This document shows positions 43,229-52,562 of a DNA stretch of 64,000 nt, in pieces (position 1 is the stretch's first letter; each line of letters opens with the position of its first letter). The stretch is from positions 1 through 64,000 of the forward strand of contig DJXW01000034.1 in NCBI GenBank assembly GCA_002449845.1. The letters run 5' to 3'. The DNA comes from Prevotella sp. UBA6994 (lineage in GTDB: Bacteria > Bacteroidota > Bacteroidia > Bacteroidales > Bacteroidaceae). The notes under the pieces are model-generated. The model saw only the letters and a program-made list of their open reading frames with translations, searched no databases and was not told the origin of the DNA. A program made the translations under genes and the position numbers.

Positions 43229-45241
43229 TTATGCTAATAACTTCTTAACTTGTTCGTAAACGTTCTGACCGTTATAGCCGAGCTTTTCGTCAAGCACCTT
43301 ATAAGGAGCAGAGAAGCCAAAGCTATTGAGACCCCAAACACAACCGTCTGCGCCAACAAGTCCTTCGAGAGTTACGGGAAGCCCAGCGGTCATACCGAAC
43401 TTCTTCTTTCCAGCGGGGAGAACACATTGTTGATATTCTACGGGTTGTGAACGGAACAATCCCTCTGATGGTACACTTACGAGGCGAACCTTCACGCCGT
43501 CTGCACGTAACAACTTAGCACCAGCCTCCAAGGTAGAAACCTCTGAACCGGAAGCAAGTAAGATCACGTCATAGTCTTCATCAGAACCAGCCACTACGTA
43601 AGCACCCTTTGTAGCCTGTGAATAATCGTTGCCTTCGGGAAGCATCTCGATGTTCTGACGAGAGAAGATAAGGGCGGTAGGAGTCTCGGTGTTCTCCATA
43701 GCCATACGCCAGCAAACGGTTGTCTCTTCTGCATCAGCAGGACGCACAACAAGCATAGAGTTCTTTCCATGATGGTTCTTCAGTTTTTCCATCAGGCGGA
43801 TTTGTGCCTCTTGTTCAACTGGCTCGTGAGTAGGTCCATCTTCGCCTACACGGAAAGCATCGTGTGTCCAGATAAACTTCACTGGCAATTCCATCAATGC
43901 AGCCATACGAACGGCGGGCTTCATGTAATCGGAGAACACGAAGAACGTACCACATGCGGGAATCACACCACCGTGCAAAGCCATACCGATACAGCAGCAA
44001 GCCATTGTCAACTCAGCCACACCAGCCTGGAAGAACGCACCGCTGAAATCACCTTTCACGATGTCGTGTGTCTTCTTCAAGAATCCGTCGGTCTTGTCAG
44101 AGTTAGAGAGGTCTGCAGAAGCACAAATCATGTTAGGTACTTCTTCTGCAAGAACTGACAATACGGTAGCACTTGCACCACGGGTAGCAGCACCAGCCTT
44201 TTGCTGAACCTTACTCCAGTCGATCTTTGGAGCCTTGCCACTGAACCACTCTTCCAATTGAGCAGCTTGTTCGGGATGTCCCTTTGCCCATTCAGCCTTG
44301 GCAGCATAACGCTCAGCCACGATCTTCTTCAGTTCCTCTGCACGTTTAGCATAGAGTTCTTGTACCTCTGGGAAGATAACGAATGGATTCTCTGGGTCTG
44401 CGCCAAGATTCTTCATGGTTTGAACGAAGTTGTCTCCACCAAGAGGAGCACCGTGTGTAGCACAGTTGCTCTCGTAGCTACTACCGTCAGCCTTGCGAGC
44501 ACCCTTACCCATGACGCAATGACCGATAATCAGACTTGGACGTTCCTTTTCTGCCTGAGCATTCTTGATGGCTTCACGAATCTGGTCAACATCGTTACCG
44601 TCAATCTTCTGTACATACCATCCCCAAGCCTCATATTTCTTGGCAGTGTCTTCAGATGTTACAACCTCTGTCTTCGTTGACAATTGGATGTCATTGGCAT
44701 CATAGAACATAATCAGATTGTCGAGTCCAAGGTTTCCTGCGATACGACCGGCACCTTGAGAGATTTCCTCTTGTACGCCACCGTCAGAGATATATGCGTA
44801 GATAGTTTGGTTCATCACGTCACCTAAACGAGCTTTCAAGAACTTAGCTGCAATGGCAGCACCAACGGCAAATGTATGTCCTTGTCCGAGAGGACCAGAA
44901 GTGTTCTCTATGCCACGAGCCAATTCGCGCTCTGGGTGACCAGGAGTAACAGAACCCCATTGGCGCAATTGCTTCAAATCTTCTAATGTGTATTTGCCAA
45001 TCAGTGTGAGTTGGGAATAAAGCATTGGAGCCATGTGACCAGGATCGAGGAAGAAACGGTCTCTGCCTTCCCAGTTGGGATTCTCTGGGTCGTAAACCAA
45101 GAACTCACTATACAGCGTGTTGATAAAATCAGCACCACCCATAGCACCACCAGGGTGACCAGACTTAGCTTTCTCTACCATAGCGGCAGCCAAGATACGG
45201 ATGTTGTCCGCTGCCTTGTTCATAATTTTGTTGTCGTTCAT
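43229..45241 (-). CDS. tkt: Transketolase
   Basis: 670 aa, full length. N-terminal thiamine-diphosphate binding (SGHPGGAMGGADF, then GPLGQGHTFAVGAA and the metal-binding YDANDIQLS), the central pyrimidine-binding region (SDYMKPAVRMAALM, HDAFRVGEDGPTHEPVEQ) and the C-terminal domain are present. It transfers two-carbon units in the pentose phosphate pathway. It starts 51 bp after the arabinofuranosidase gene, and rpiB follows: a pentose-processing group. Confidence 0.95.
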   Translation of the reverse strand: MNDNKIMNKAADNIRILAAAMVEKAKSGHPGGAMGGADFINTLYSEFLVYDPENPNWEGRDRFFLDPGHMAPMLYSQLTLIGKYTLEDLKQLRQWGSVTPGHPERELARGIENTSGPLGQGHTFAVGAAIAAKFLKARLGDVMNQTIYAYISDGGVQEEISQGAGRIAGNLGLDNLIMFYDANDIQLSTKTEVVTSEDTAKKYEAWGWYVQKIDGNDVDQIREAIKNAQAEKERPSLIIGHCVMGKGARKADGSSYESNCATHGAPLGGDNFVQTMKNLGADPENPFVIFPEVQELYAKRAEELKKIVAERYAAKAEWAKGHPEQAAQLEEWFSGKAPKIDWSKVQQKAGAATRGASATVLSVLAEEVPNMICASADLSNSDKTDGFLKKTHDIVKGDFSGAFFQAGVAELTMACCCIGMALHGGVIPACGTFFVFSDYMKPAVRMAALMELPVKFIWTHDAFRVGEDGPTHEPVEQEAQIRLMEKLKNHHGKNSMLVVRPADAEETTVCWRMAMENTETPTALIFSRQNIEMLPEGNDYSQATKGAYVVAGSDEDYDVILLASGSEVSTLEAGAKLLRADGVKVRLVSVPSEGLFRSQPVEYQQCVLPAGKKKFGMTAGLPVTLEGLVGADGCVWGLNSFGFSAPYKVLDEKLGYNGQNVYEQVKKLLA

Positions 45242-45292
45242 AAATGTTATGTTTATTGTTTATTAATGATATGTTTATTGTTACTAAATATA

Positions 45293-46885
45293 CTATTTAA
45301 CGTTGATAACTATGATACTCTTTGCAGGAACCTTCACGGTGAGTTTTCCCTTGTTGATTTTTGCATCCTTGAAAGCAGTGGGTTGAATGCGGTTGGGATG
45401 ATCAAAGTCGTTGTATTCCTTGATGTCCTTGCAAGTGAGTATTTGTCCTGTTACCGTTTTTACTTGACTTCCCTCCAGATTCACTTCAATCTCTTGTGCC
45501 TTGTCGAGACTTACGTTGGTCAGTGAAATAATGATGTTTCCATCTTTCGTCTTTGCGGCAGATGCGCTGACGAGAGGAAGTGTACGATAGCTCTTCTCGT
45601 TGATTTCATCAAAGTCCTTACGCATCTCATGACGTACTTTCATGTTTTTGCAGAATAAGTCGAGTGGGAGATAGGTTGCCTCTTGGAAAGGCTTGTACAT
45701 ATTAAAGACGTGATAAGTTGGGGTGAGTACCATGTGTCCGCCATCTTTCGTATCGGTAAGAATCATAGATTGCAACACGTTTACCACTTGGGCAATGTTT
45801 GCCATCACGATTCGGTCAGTATATTTATGGAATACGTTCAGCGAAAGTGCTGCTACCATAGCGTCACGCATGGTATTTTGTTGATAGAGGTGACCACTGA
45901 TGGTTCCTGGTTCTTCATCCCACCATGTTCCCCATTCGTCAACGAGCAATCCGATGCGTTTACGTGGGTCTTTCTCATCCATGATGGCACAATGTTTCTT
46001 GATGACATCCTCGATTTCAAGGCTCTTTCCCAATGTCCAATAATATTCGTCATTGTTGAAGTTTAAGGCAGAACCTTTAGAACCGCTCCATCCACTACAA
46101 GTATAATAATGTAATGAAACACCGTTCATGCGGTTTCCCACATTCTCCATCAACACTTTCGTCCAATTATAGTCATAGTCACTGGCACCAGAGGCAATCT
46201 TGTAAAGGTTGTTACCGTCGTAATTGCGACAATATACACTGTAACGACGGAAGAGGTCTCCATAATATTCAGGGCGCATGTTTCCACCACATCCCCAGCT
46301 CTCATTACCTACGCCGAGGAATTTCACCTTCCATGCCTTATCGCGGCCATTCTGTCTGCGCAACTTAGCCATAGGAGTATCGCCGTCAGATGTCATGTAT
46401 TCTACCCATTTCGCCAATTCCTCTACAGTACCAGAACCCACGTTGCCACTGATGTAAGGTTCGCAACCAATCAATTCGCAAAGATTCAAAAACTCATGGG
46501 TACCGAAAGAATTGTCCTCAATCGTTCCTCCCCAGTTGTTGTTTTGCATCTTTGGGCGTTTGTCACGAGGTCCGATACCATCCATCCAATGGTATTCATC
46601 TGCAAAGCAACCGCCTGGCCAGCGTAACACAGGCACTTGTAAGTCTTTCAGTGCTTGCAGTACGTCGTTACGATAACCTTGGGTGTTGGGAATGTTTGAT
46701 TCTGGACCCACCCAAAGACCGCCATAAATACAAGTACCGAGGTGTTCGGCAAACTGTCCGTAGATTTCCTTGTGGATTTTTTGAGTGCCTTTAGTGGCGT
46801 GAATGGTTACTGTGGCATCTTGTGCTACCATTGTCATCGTGCAGAAAAAGGCTGCGATTGAAATAAATAGTTGTCTCATCATCAT
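45293..46885 (-). CDS. Secreted alpha-L-arabinofuranosidase (GH51)
   Basis: 530 aa with a signal peptide ending near TMVAQ. The GH51 core begins IYGQFAEHLG and has the general acid/base E195 in GVGNESWGCGG and the likely nucleophile E317 in LLVDEWGTWW. It releases arabinose from arabinoxylan or arabinan. A C-terminal beta domain ends with a VPAKSIIVINVK strand. It is upstream of tkt and rpiB, so liberated arabinose could enter the pentose phosphate pathway they provide. Confidence 0.93.
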   Translation of the reverse strand: MMMRQLFISIAAFFCTMTMVAQDATVTIHATKGTQKIHKEIYGQFAEHLGTCIYGGLWVGPESNIPNTQGYRNDVLQALKDLQVPVLRWPGGCFADEYHWMDGIGPRDKRPKMQNNNWGGTIEDNSFGTHEFLNLCELIGCEPYISGNVGSGTVEELAKWVEYMTSDGDTPMAKLRRQNGRDKAWKVKFLGVGNESWGCGGNMRPEYYGDLFRRYSVYCRNYDGNNLYKIASGASDYDYNWTKVLMENVGNRMNGVSLHYYTCSGWSGSKGSALNFNNDEYYWTLGKSLEIEDVIKKHCAIMDEKDPRKRIGLLVDEWGTWWDEEPGTISGHLYQQNTMRDAMVAALSLNVFHKYTDRIVMANIAQVVNVLQSMILTDTKDGGHMVLTPTYHVFNMYKPFQEATYLPLDLFCKNMKVRHEMRKDFDEINEKSYRTLPLVSASAAKTKDGNIIISLTNVSLDKAQEIEVNLEGSQVKTVTGQILTCKDIKEYNDFDHPNRIQPTAFKDAKINKGKLTVKVPAKSIIVINVK

Positions 46886-46925
46886 GTAAATTTAGGTTTG
46901 GTGAATGAATAGGATATTCAAAATG

Positions 46926-46933
46926 CAAAGGTA
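46926..46933 (-). promoter_or_regulatory. -7 promoter box of the GH51 / tkt / rpiB group
   Basis: Minus strand TACCTTTG, TAnnTTTG match, about 40 bp upstream of the GH51 start codon. Confidence 0.55.
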
Positions 46934-46990
46934 AAAAATAATTTCCATAAACGGAAATAATCTGTCAACTATTTCATTTACAGAATTTCA

Positions 46991-47404
46991 TCACATTGGA
47001 TATTCACGTTGTATTATTTCAAGCATTTCAGCAGGAGTCACGACAATATGTGTCTTAGGGAAATGCTTCGTGTTTCCTGTTACAAGATAGGCTCCATTCT
47101 TTGAGAGTGCTACTTCATAGAACACAATGTCTTTAGAATCTGGGAAGAACTCATCGCTCAAAATGCGTTCTCCACGAACACCATAGGTTATTATTCTGTC
47201 TAATGCTTTCTTTATCAGACTTTCTGGAATGTCAAACTTCTTGCGACGCAGTACATCAGAATATTCTTCAATGATTTCCTCGTTGTAAATAAGGGTCAAT
47301 TTACCCAACAAAACTGCTTCCCATATTTTTGAAGTGGGAGCATTTATATTCTTAGTAATATGAGCTGACACTATCACGTTGGTGTCAATAACTGCATATA
47401 TCAT
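46991..47404 (-). CDS. PIN-domain toxin
   Basis: 137 aa. The PIN fold starts YAVIDTNVIVSA with the first acidic residue, and further acids appear in EEIIEEYSDVL and PDSKDIVFYEVAL. PIN toxins of this group are metal-dependent RNases. The start overlaps the antitoxin-like gene by four bases, marking a type II toxin-antitoxin operon. Confidence 0.85.
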   Translation of the reverse strand: MIYAVIDTNVIVSAHITKNINAPTSKIWEAVLLGKLTLIYNEEIIEEYSDVLRRKKFDIPESLIKKALDRIITYGVRGERILSDEFFPDSKDIVFYEVALSKNGAYLVTGNTKHFPKTHIVVTPAEMLEIIQREYPM

Positions 47405-47712
47405 ATTGTTCCCTTCTTTGCAGTCCTTTCCTCTCGAGCCAGTCTTATTTCTTCGTTTATTTCATCCAATGTAAGTTCTGGTCTATTACTTGCAGCAACC
47501 TTTGCACGAAACTCGCGAAATTCTCTAAGTGTCTCGTCTTCGAATGTGGGGTTGTAAATGCCGATTCTAAAGGGAATGCTTTGTGTTTGTACTACAGCAT
47601 TTGCAAATACGTTCATTGCTGTATTAGCACTCATACCCAATTGCGAGCAGAGTGCGTCAAATTTTTGTTTCAGCTGTGAGTCCATCCTCACGGTCATAGA
47701 TACTTGTGCCAT
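47401..47712 (-). CDS. RelB/DinJ-like antitoxin
   Basis: 103 aa. The N-terminus VSMTVRMDSQLKQKFDALCSQLG is a ribbon-helix-helix of the RelB/DinJ type; the C-terminal half (LREFREFRAKVAASNRPELTLDEINEEIRLARE) is a charged helix that should wrap the toxin. It would also repress the operon. Partner of the PIN toxin. Confidence 0.85.
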   Translation of the reverse strand: MAQVSMTVRMDSQLKQKFDALCSQLGMSANTAMNVFANAVVQTQSIPFRIGIYNPTFEDETLREFREFRAKVAASNRPELTLDEINEEIRLAREERTAKKGTI

Positions 47713-47734
47713 AGTTCTTATTGTTTTAATGTTG

Positions 47735-47742
47735 CAAAGATA
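47735..47742 (-). promoter_or_regulatory. -7 promoter box of the toxin-antitoxin operon
   Basis: Minus strand TATCTTTG, TAnnTTTG match, 22 bp upstream of the antitoxin start codon. Confidence 0.55.
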
Positions 47743-48120
47743 ATCTTTTTATTTCATAATGCTATCATTTTGACGTAAATTTTAGCCAAAAATTTAATGT
47801 GTTGCCTTTTATTCTCTTTCTACTCATAGTCTTTTCAATATCTTCTACTTATAAATGCTTAGAATTAGTTCTTTCAACATACTTTCTTCCGTAATCATGT
47901 GAAGAATATAGTCGTTAAAGCATTGATGTTTAATGCTAACGTTTATGCCAAATAATGACATGGTTCCACCATAGCCATTAAGATTTCTTGTAGATTGAAG
48001 GGTAGCATTGTCAACAGGTACTAATCTACACATCACGGACGATGACTTGCCATGTTAATGCCTAGTAAGACACCATACTGGAAATATCAAACTTAAATCT
48101 ATTAGTTGCGGATTTTAGGT
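47743..48120. other. Gap with a doubtful 63-codon ORF
   Basis: An open frame at 47845-48036 on the minus strand resembles nothing I know and lacks a convincing ribosome-binding site, so it is not called as a gene. It may be a remnant of a decayed gene. Otherwise nothing seen. Confidence 0.4.
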
Positions 48121-48963
48121 TTATCTGAAAAGTTTTCTGGAATATTCATCCAGTTTTATCATTTCATACAACGTATATCCCAAACTTGCCATACAAATGA
48201 TGATTAGAAATATTGGAATCCAGATTGGTATTAGATATCTCAATAATAATATAATTGCTAATGTTATTAATGATGTACAAATAGTAAATAATGAGAGTTC
48301 TTTGAATTTTTGGTCCTTCTTTTGCCAATTTTCATATTGAAAAGGAATATGTTGTATAGGTTGCCATACGTTGTAATAAAATTTCCCTGACACATCGCTG
48401 ATTAAAGGCATAGAGAATTCTCTGCCATCGAATTCCTTGGAAAAAACTTCCTTCAGATATTCATGTCCCAAAGTTTCAAATCGTTCTGCTTTGTCTGTTT
48501 CATAAACATAGTGTCCCTGCATGTAATTGTGCTTACGGTCCCAGTAGTACCATATTCGATTTATATCATCACACAAATTATCTAATTCTTGGGCACTAAA
48601 CTTGGAACAAGGATAATCTTGCCCAGACATTATACATGGATGAGCTAATTTTTCCATCTTATCAAGCAACAATTTGAAATCATGTACATATACTTCTTTA
48701 TCCCCACGATTAATTACATAGAAAGTTTTGACTGAGGAAATAAATTTTAAATAATTACTTAATCTATGCATGAATGGCGTCATTATGAAATAGTAACGAT
48801 TTACAATGTTATCACCAATATGGCGATTTTCAATGAATAACATGAGAAATCCACCTGTGAGTAAGGCTGTTAGTATTGTAACGCCTATAGAATACTGTTC
48901 ATTTGCATAGATGCAATATGAATTCCATAATCTATCTACGACAAATTTTAAAAGTGAACTCAT
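48121..48963 (-). CDS. Uncharacterised membrane protein
   Basis: 280 aa. One hydrophobic helix near residues 25-45 and a pair near 225-270 (SLITLAIILLLRYLIPIWIPIFLIIICMASLGYTLY region) flank a soluble middle of about 170 residues, rich in aromatic residues, with no catalytic motif seen. Not recognised. The insertion sequence lies only 37 bp upstream of its start codon and may have removed its promoter. Confidence 0.6.
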   Translation of the reverse strand: MSSLLKFVVDRLWNSYCIYANEQYSIGVTILTALLTGGFLMLFIENRHIGDNIVNRYYFIMTPFMHRLSNYLKFISSVKTFYVINRGDKEVYVHDFKLLLDKMEKLAHPCIMSGQDYPCSKFSAQELDNLCDDINRIWYYWDRKHNYMQGHYVYETDKAERFETLGHEYLKEVFSKEFDGREFSMPLISDVSGKFYYNVWQPIQHIPFQYENWQKKDQKFKELSLFTICTSLITLAIILLLRYLIPIWIPIFLIIICMASLGYTLYEMIKLDEYSRKLFR

Positions 48964-48993
48964 ATTTAAAGTATAATCTATTGGTTGAAATAG

Positions 48994-50032
48994 TAAAATA
49001 ACGTGAGTTCGACGAAATATAACTGCCTGAAAATTTGGTGATTAGCGAAAAATGTTGTAACTTTATAGTGATAAATCAAAAGTTTCACAAACAATAATCG
49101 CTAAGATCACCGAGGACAAAGTTACGGAATTATTTTGTATTGCCGACGATTTCTGCAAGTTTTTTGACGCCATGATGGAAAAATATACCATAAAGGAGGC
49201 TAAGAAGCGCAATTATCACCGTGATTCGACACTGTCGAAGGCGGAAGTGATGCTCATCATGATACTTTTCCACGACTCCGGCTACCGCTGCCTGAAGCAT
49301 TTCTACTTGGAATCCGTCTGTAAACACATGCGCCATCTGTTCCCTCGCGTTGTCTCATACAACCGGTTTGTGGAGCTGGAGCGTGATGTGGCCGTTCCGT
49401 TGACGCTGTTCGTCAAGAAGGTGCTGCTTGGCAAGTGTACGGGCGTGAGTTTCGTTGACAGCACGCCGCTCCGGGTGTGCAGGAACCAGAGAATCCACAT
49501 GCACAAGGTCTTCAGGGGAATCGCCCAAAGGGGCAAGTGTTCCATGGGCTGGTTCTTCGGGTTTAAGCTGCACCTTATCTGCAACGAGAAGGGAGAGTTG
49601 CTCAACTTCATGATAACGCCGGGGGATGTGGATGACAGGAAGCCTCTCGAATACAAGGCTTTCGTGGAGTTCATCTACGGGAAGCTCGTGGCGGACAAGG
49701 GATATATCGGCAAGAACCTCTTTGAAAGGCTTTTCGTCGATGGCATACAGCTCATCACGAAGCTCAGGGACAACATGAAAGGTGCGCTGATGAGCGTCTC
49801 TGACAAACTGCTGCTCAGGAAAAGGGCCATCATAGAGACCGTCAACGACGAGTTGAAGAACATCGCCCAGATCGAGCACTCCAGGCACAGATGCTTTGAG
49901 AACTTCGTCGTTAACATGCTGGGGGCATTGGCTGCATACTGTTGTTTTCCGAAAAAGCCGTGTATCAATGTTCAAAGAACATTAGACACACAGCTTGCAT
50001 TATTCTGAATTCGTCGAACTCACGTTAAAATA
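48994..50032 (+). mobile_element. IS982-family insertion sequence with target duplication
   Basis: The element spans 49001-50025 (1025 bp), with perfect 16-bp terminal inverted repeats ACGTGAGTTCGACGAA and TTCGTCGAACTCACGT. The 7-bp TAAAATA occurs at both flanks (48994-49000 and 50026-50032), a target-site duplication, so insertion is recent. It carries one transposase gene. Base composition is markedly more GC-rich than its surroundings. Confidence 0.9.
49172..50008 (+). CDS. IS982-family transposase
   Basis: 278 aa from the ATG at 49172; coding-like sequence continues upstream in frame (KITEDKVTELFCIADDFCKFFD) with no ATG, so translation may begin at a rarer codon near 49100. The DDE residues are likely in SFVDSTPLRVC, VADKGYIGK and KRAIIETVNDELKN. 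The C-terminal ETVNDELK...HSRHR segment is typical of IS982 transposases. Appears intact and probably active. Confidence 0.9.
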   Translation: MMEKYTIKEAKKRNYHRDSTLSKAEVMLIMILFHDSGYRCLKHFYLESVCKHMRHLFPRVVSYNRFVELERDVAVPLTLFVKKVLLGKCTGVSFVDSTPLRVCRNQRIHMHKVFRGIAQRGKCSMGWFFGFKLHLICNEKGELLNFMITPGDVDDRKPLEYKAFVEFIYGKLVADKGYIGKNLFERLFVDGIQLITKLRDNMKGALMSVSDKLLLRKRAIIETVNDELKNIAQIEHSRHRCFENFVVNMLGALAAYCCFPKKPCINVQRTLDTQLALF

Positions 50033-50141
50033 TTATAGTTTAAAAGTTGCACATATCGTTTTTAGTAACTTAGTGGTATCCAAATAACGAAGTGCTATAA
50101 TCGTAAATATAAACAATTTCGTCACAAAGTTCAGAAAAAAA

Positions 50142-50417
50142 TAAAACAGGTTCATGCCTATGTGGGACAAAAGCGTAAAGAGTAAGAAATGCATCATAGA
50201 GAGCATCAAAGACTTATTCAAGAACACGTTACAATTAGTGCACTATAAACACAAGTCTGTCAACAATAACATCATGAACATGGTCTCGGCCTTGGCGGCA
50301 CTTAGTTTCTTTGACAACATACCACAGGTCTTACAAAGAAATTATATCGAAAGCGCCAGCAATAAATGTTGTTTTAACAATACTTATTTCGAACATATTT
50401 TTATTTTGATATTATAA
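50142..50417 (+). pseudogene. Decayed IS982-like transposase, C-terminal remnant
   Basis: About 87 codons from 50154. The sequence WDKSVKSKKCIIESIKDLFKN ... MNMVSALAALSFFDNIP aligns with the C-terminus of the intact transposase (RAIIETVNDELKN ... VNMLGALAAYCCFPKKP) but is clearly a different member. A stop codon lies just upstream and the N-terminal two-thirds are missing. It is A/T-rich like its surroundings, so an older insertion. Confidence 0.75.
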
Positions 50418-50508
50418 ATATTTGAGCAATTAATATTTGATATAAATCCTCATAGACTTTCAAATGGTTAAAAAGTGTTTCGTTTTTTTATGTTAGATGA
50501 AAAATGAC

Positions 50509-50516
50509 TATATTTG
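50509..50516 (+). promoter_or_regulatory. -7 promoter box of the membrane/secreted cassette
   Basis: TATATTTG, exact TAnnTTTG match, 27 bp before the ATG at 50543. Confidence 0.6.
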
Positions 50517-50542
50517 TACCATACAAAAAAGTAAATAAAGAT

Positions 50543-50656
50543 ATGGATAAAGCAAGCAAAAGAGATTTTAATGCGGTTGCCAAAGGCTTTCTTGGACTTT
50601 CGATGTTTGCCATAGTAATGTCAATCATTACTACTTATATGAAAATTACTGATTAA
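50543..50656 (+). CDS. 37-codon N-terminal ORF ending at in-frame TAA before the TPR gene
   Basis: MDKASKRDFNAVAKGFLG then one hydrophobic helix (LSMFAIVMSIITTYMKI) and TAA at 50654-50656. The same frame then stays open for 79 codons, encoding further hydrophobic helices, up to the ATG of the TPR gene at 50894. It is therefore either a genuine small membrane protein or the beginning of a longer gene broken by one stop codon. Confidence 0.5.
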   Translation: MDKASKRDFNAVAKGFLGLSMFAIVMSIITTYMKITD

Positions 50657-50893
50657 AGGCTTTTAGGTATTGATTATAATTCATTAAGAATTGAGATAAT
50701 AATTGATTTTCTCATCCTAATCGCTATAGTTCTAACCTTTTCAAAGAAACCATATGGACTAATTGCTTTAACAATTCTTTTTATTATTCGTATTTTTGCA
50801 ACCATAAATTGGTCTAGTAATCTAACGATACCTTATCAATTAGGAGGCAAGGTTGTTTTTTTTGTTCGTGACTTCGGACTATTCGCTATCGCA

Positions 50894-52546
50894 ATGTGCT
50901 TTCGGAAAAATGGCATCTCGGGATGGAAATCAATGCTTTTTTCTGATAATTCAGAAGTCAAACCAAAAAACATGAATGAAAAAGTGATTGAGATAGTAGA
51001 TGAAAAGGAACAGGATGTTTCTACAACCTCTTCAAATGGTATTGATAACAATGTGCATGAGATAGTAGAATTTGGGCCTAATGTTACTCATAAAAAATAT
51101 AATTATAATGAAAATCTTTCCAAAACAGATGGCATAATAGATGAAGAACCAATGGAAAAAAGAAGAAAAACTTTCTCCTTTCCACCTTTTAAAAGTCTTT
51201 CAAAAAGTATAAAGATAAGTTTGTTATTTTGTCTTGGAGTTATTGTATTGTTCTTAATAACGGCTGCGGTCGTGAATTTAAAGTCTTATCCGAAGTATAT
51301 ATGTTCTTTTGTTGATAGATGGAAATACACTTTTAACTTACCCAATAATCAATTAGGAAAATCTCTTTTTGAACGGGTTTTTTCCTTGCGAAATAATTCT
51401 TTGTTCTTAATTGTTACTCCTGGATATGAAAATCAAGTCTATGATTCTAACAAATTTTACAAAATTCGAGTAGATCAATTTCGAGAGTATCCATCTTCTT
51501 CGTTTTATTTTGCCACTACACCAGTTAATAGTAATATAGATATAGTGTCAAATCAATATTATATAATTAAACCAAAAACAGGGGAACCATATGCTTGTAA
51601 AGGCTCTGAGTTAATTTTTGATGGTGATAAATCAAGAATAATATATCAGACAGAAGAATATAATTACAAGAATAGTCTCGATGAAGAATTGTCTTTAGTA
51701 GATGAAGCAGCTCAAGTTCCTGTGTCAGACATTGGCATTATTAGAGAAATTGGAGGTTATTATGAGCATGAAGGTGTTTATTCTAAAGCCGCAGATTATT
51801 ATCGATTTGTATTAGAACATAATGAAAACAATTCTGAGATACGAGGGATGCTTGCATATGTGCTTGCTCTAAACGGAGAATCTGAAACAGCAAGGGAGGA
51901 AGCAGAAAAAACTATTGAAATAGTCCCCAAAGAAAAAAGGGCATTATCAGCACTTGCCATAATTGAAGCAGATGAATTTAACTGGAAAGAAGCTAAGATA
52001 TATTCAAAAAAAGCTATTGATTATGGTGCAGATGATTCTAACGTGTTTTATGTTTTTTGTGAAGCACTTTATAAGCAGGGAGAAATAAAAGCCGCTCAAT
52101 ATTATTATAATAGGGCATATGAATTATATAGAGGTAACCCTAGACGTGAGAGATATAGGGAGTACGCTGGCTGTCCTTTTGAGGTTTTAGGCTTTCATTA
52201 CTGTTCTGAGACATATGATGGTAAGAAGATTATACCATACGATGAAAAACTATTTAGAAGTAAATGTTTTTTCATTAATTTCAAGGTGGATGTCAATATC
52301 TTACGTGTAGAAAATGTGAGAATAGGTGTGAAGCTATTTACAAATGGAAGACTTGAAACAGGTCAAGGTTCAAAGGATGGATATACCTTTTATGAGGATA
52401 TTAATGCTAAAGATCTTGGGAAAAATTTTTATTATTTCAGTGGGTGGGGAAGTGATACAGGAAATTCTTGGTCTGTTGGTAATCACGATATCGAACTATG
52501 GTATAAGGGTAACAAAATCGCAGAGGATTCGTTCTATGTGTATTAA
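50894..52546 (+). CDS. TPR-containing membrane protein, possibly truncated at its 5' end
   Basis: 550 aa from the first available ATG. A membrane helix lies at about residues 108-130 (SLLFCLGVIVLFLITAAVV), followed by an extracytoplasmic region, TPR repeats at about 295-410 (YYRFVLEHNENNSEIRGML, then AREEAEKTIEIVPKEKRAL and similar) and a C-terminal beta domain of about 130 residues rich in aromatic residues. The in-frame region 50657-50893 before the ATG encodes extra membrane helices (IIIDFLILIAIVLTF, LIALTILFIIRIFA), so the natural protein may be 667 codons long and interrupted by the TAA at 50654. Function unknown. Confidence 0.65.
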   Translation: MCFRKNGISGWKSMLFSDNSEVKPKNMNEKVIEIVDEKEQDVSTTSSNGIDNNVHEIVEFGPNVTHKKYNYNENLSKTDGIIDEEPMEKRRKTFSFPPFKSLSKSIKISLLFCLGVIVLFLITAAVVNLKSYPKYICSFVDRWKYTFNLPNNQLGKSLFERVFSLRNNSLFLIVTPGYENQVYDSNKFYKIRVDQFREYPSSSFYFATTPVNSNIDIVSNQYYIIKPKTGEPYACKGSELIFDGDKSRIIYQTEEYNYKNSLDEELSLVDEAAQVPVSDIGIIREIGGYYEHEGVYSKAADYYRFVLEHNENNSEIRGMLAYVLALNGESETAREEAEKTIEIVPKEKRALSALAIIEADEFNWKEAKIYSKKAIDYGADDSNVFYVFCEALYKQGEIKAAQYYYNRAYELYRGNPRRERYREYAGCPFEVLGFHYCSETYDGKKIIPYDEKLFRSKCFFINFKVDVNILRVENVRIGVKLFTNGRLETGQGSKDGYTFYEDINAKDLGKNFYYFSGWGSDTGNSWSVGNHDIELWYKGNKIAEDSFYVY

Positions 52547-52562
52547 ATCATAATACGATAGT

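Noticed and set aside
47845..48036. 63-codon ORF on the minus strand
   Set aside because: No recognisable domain, no ribosome-binding site seen and unlike its neighbours; kept only as a note for the gap.
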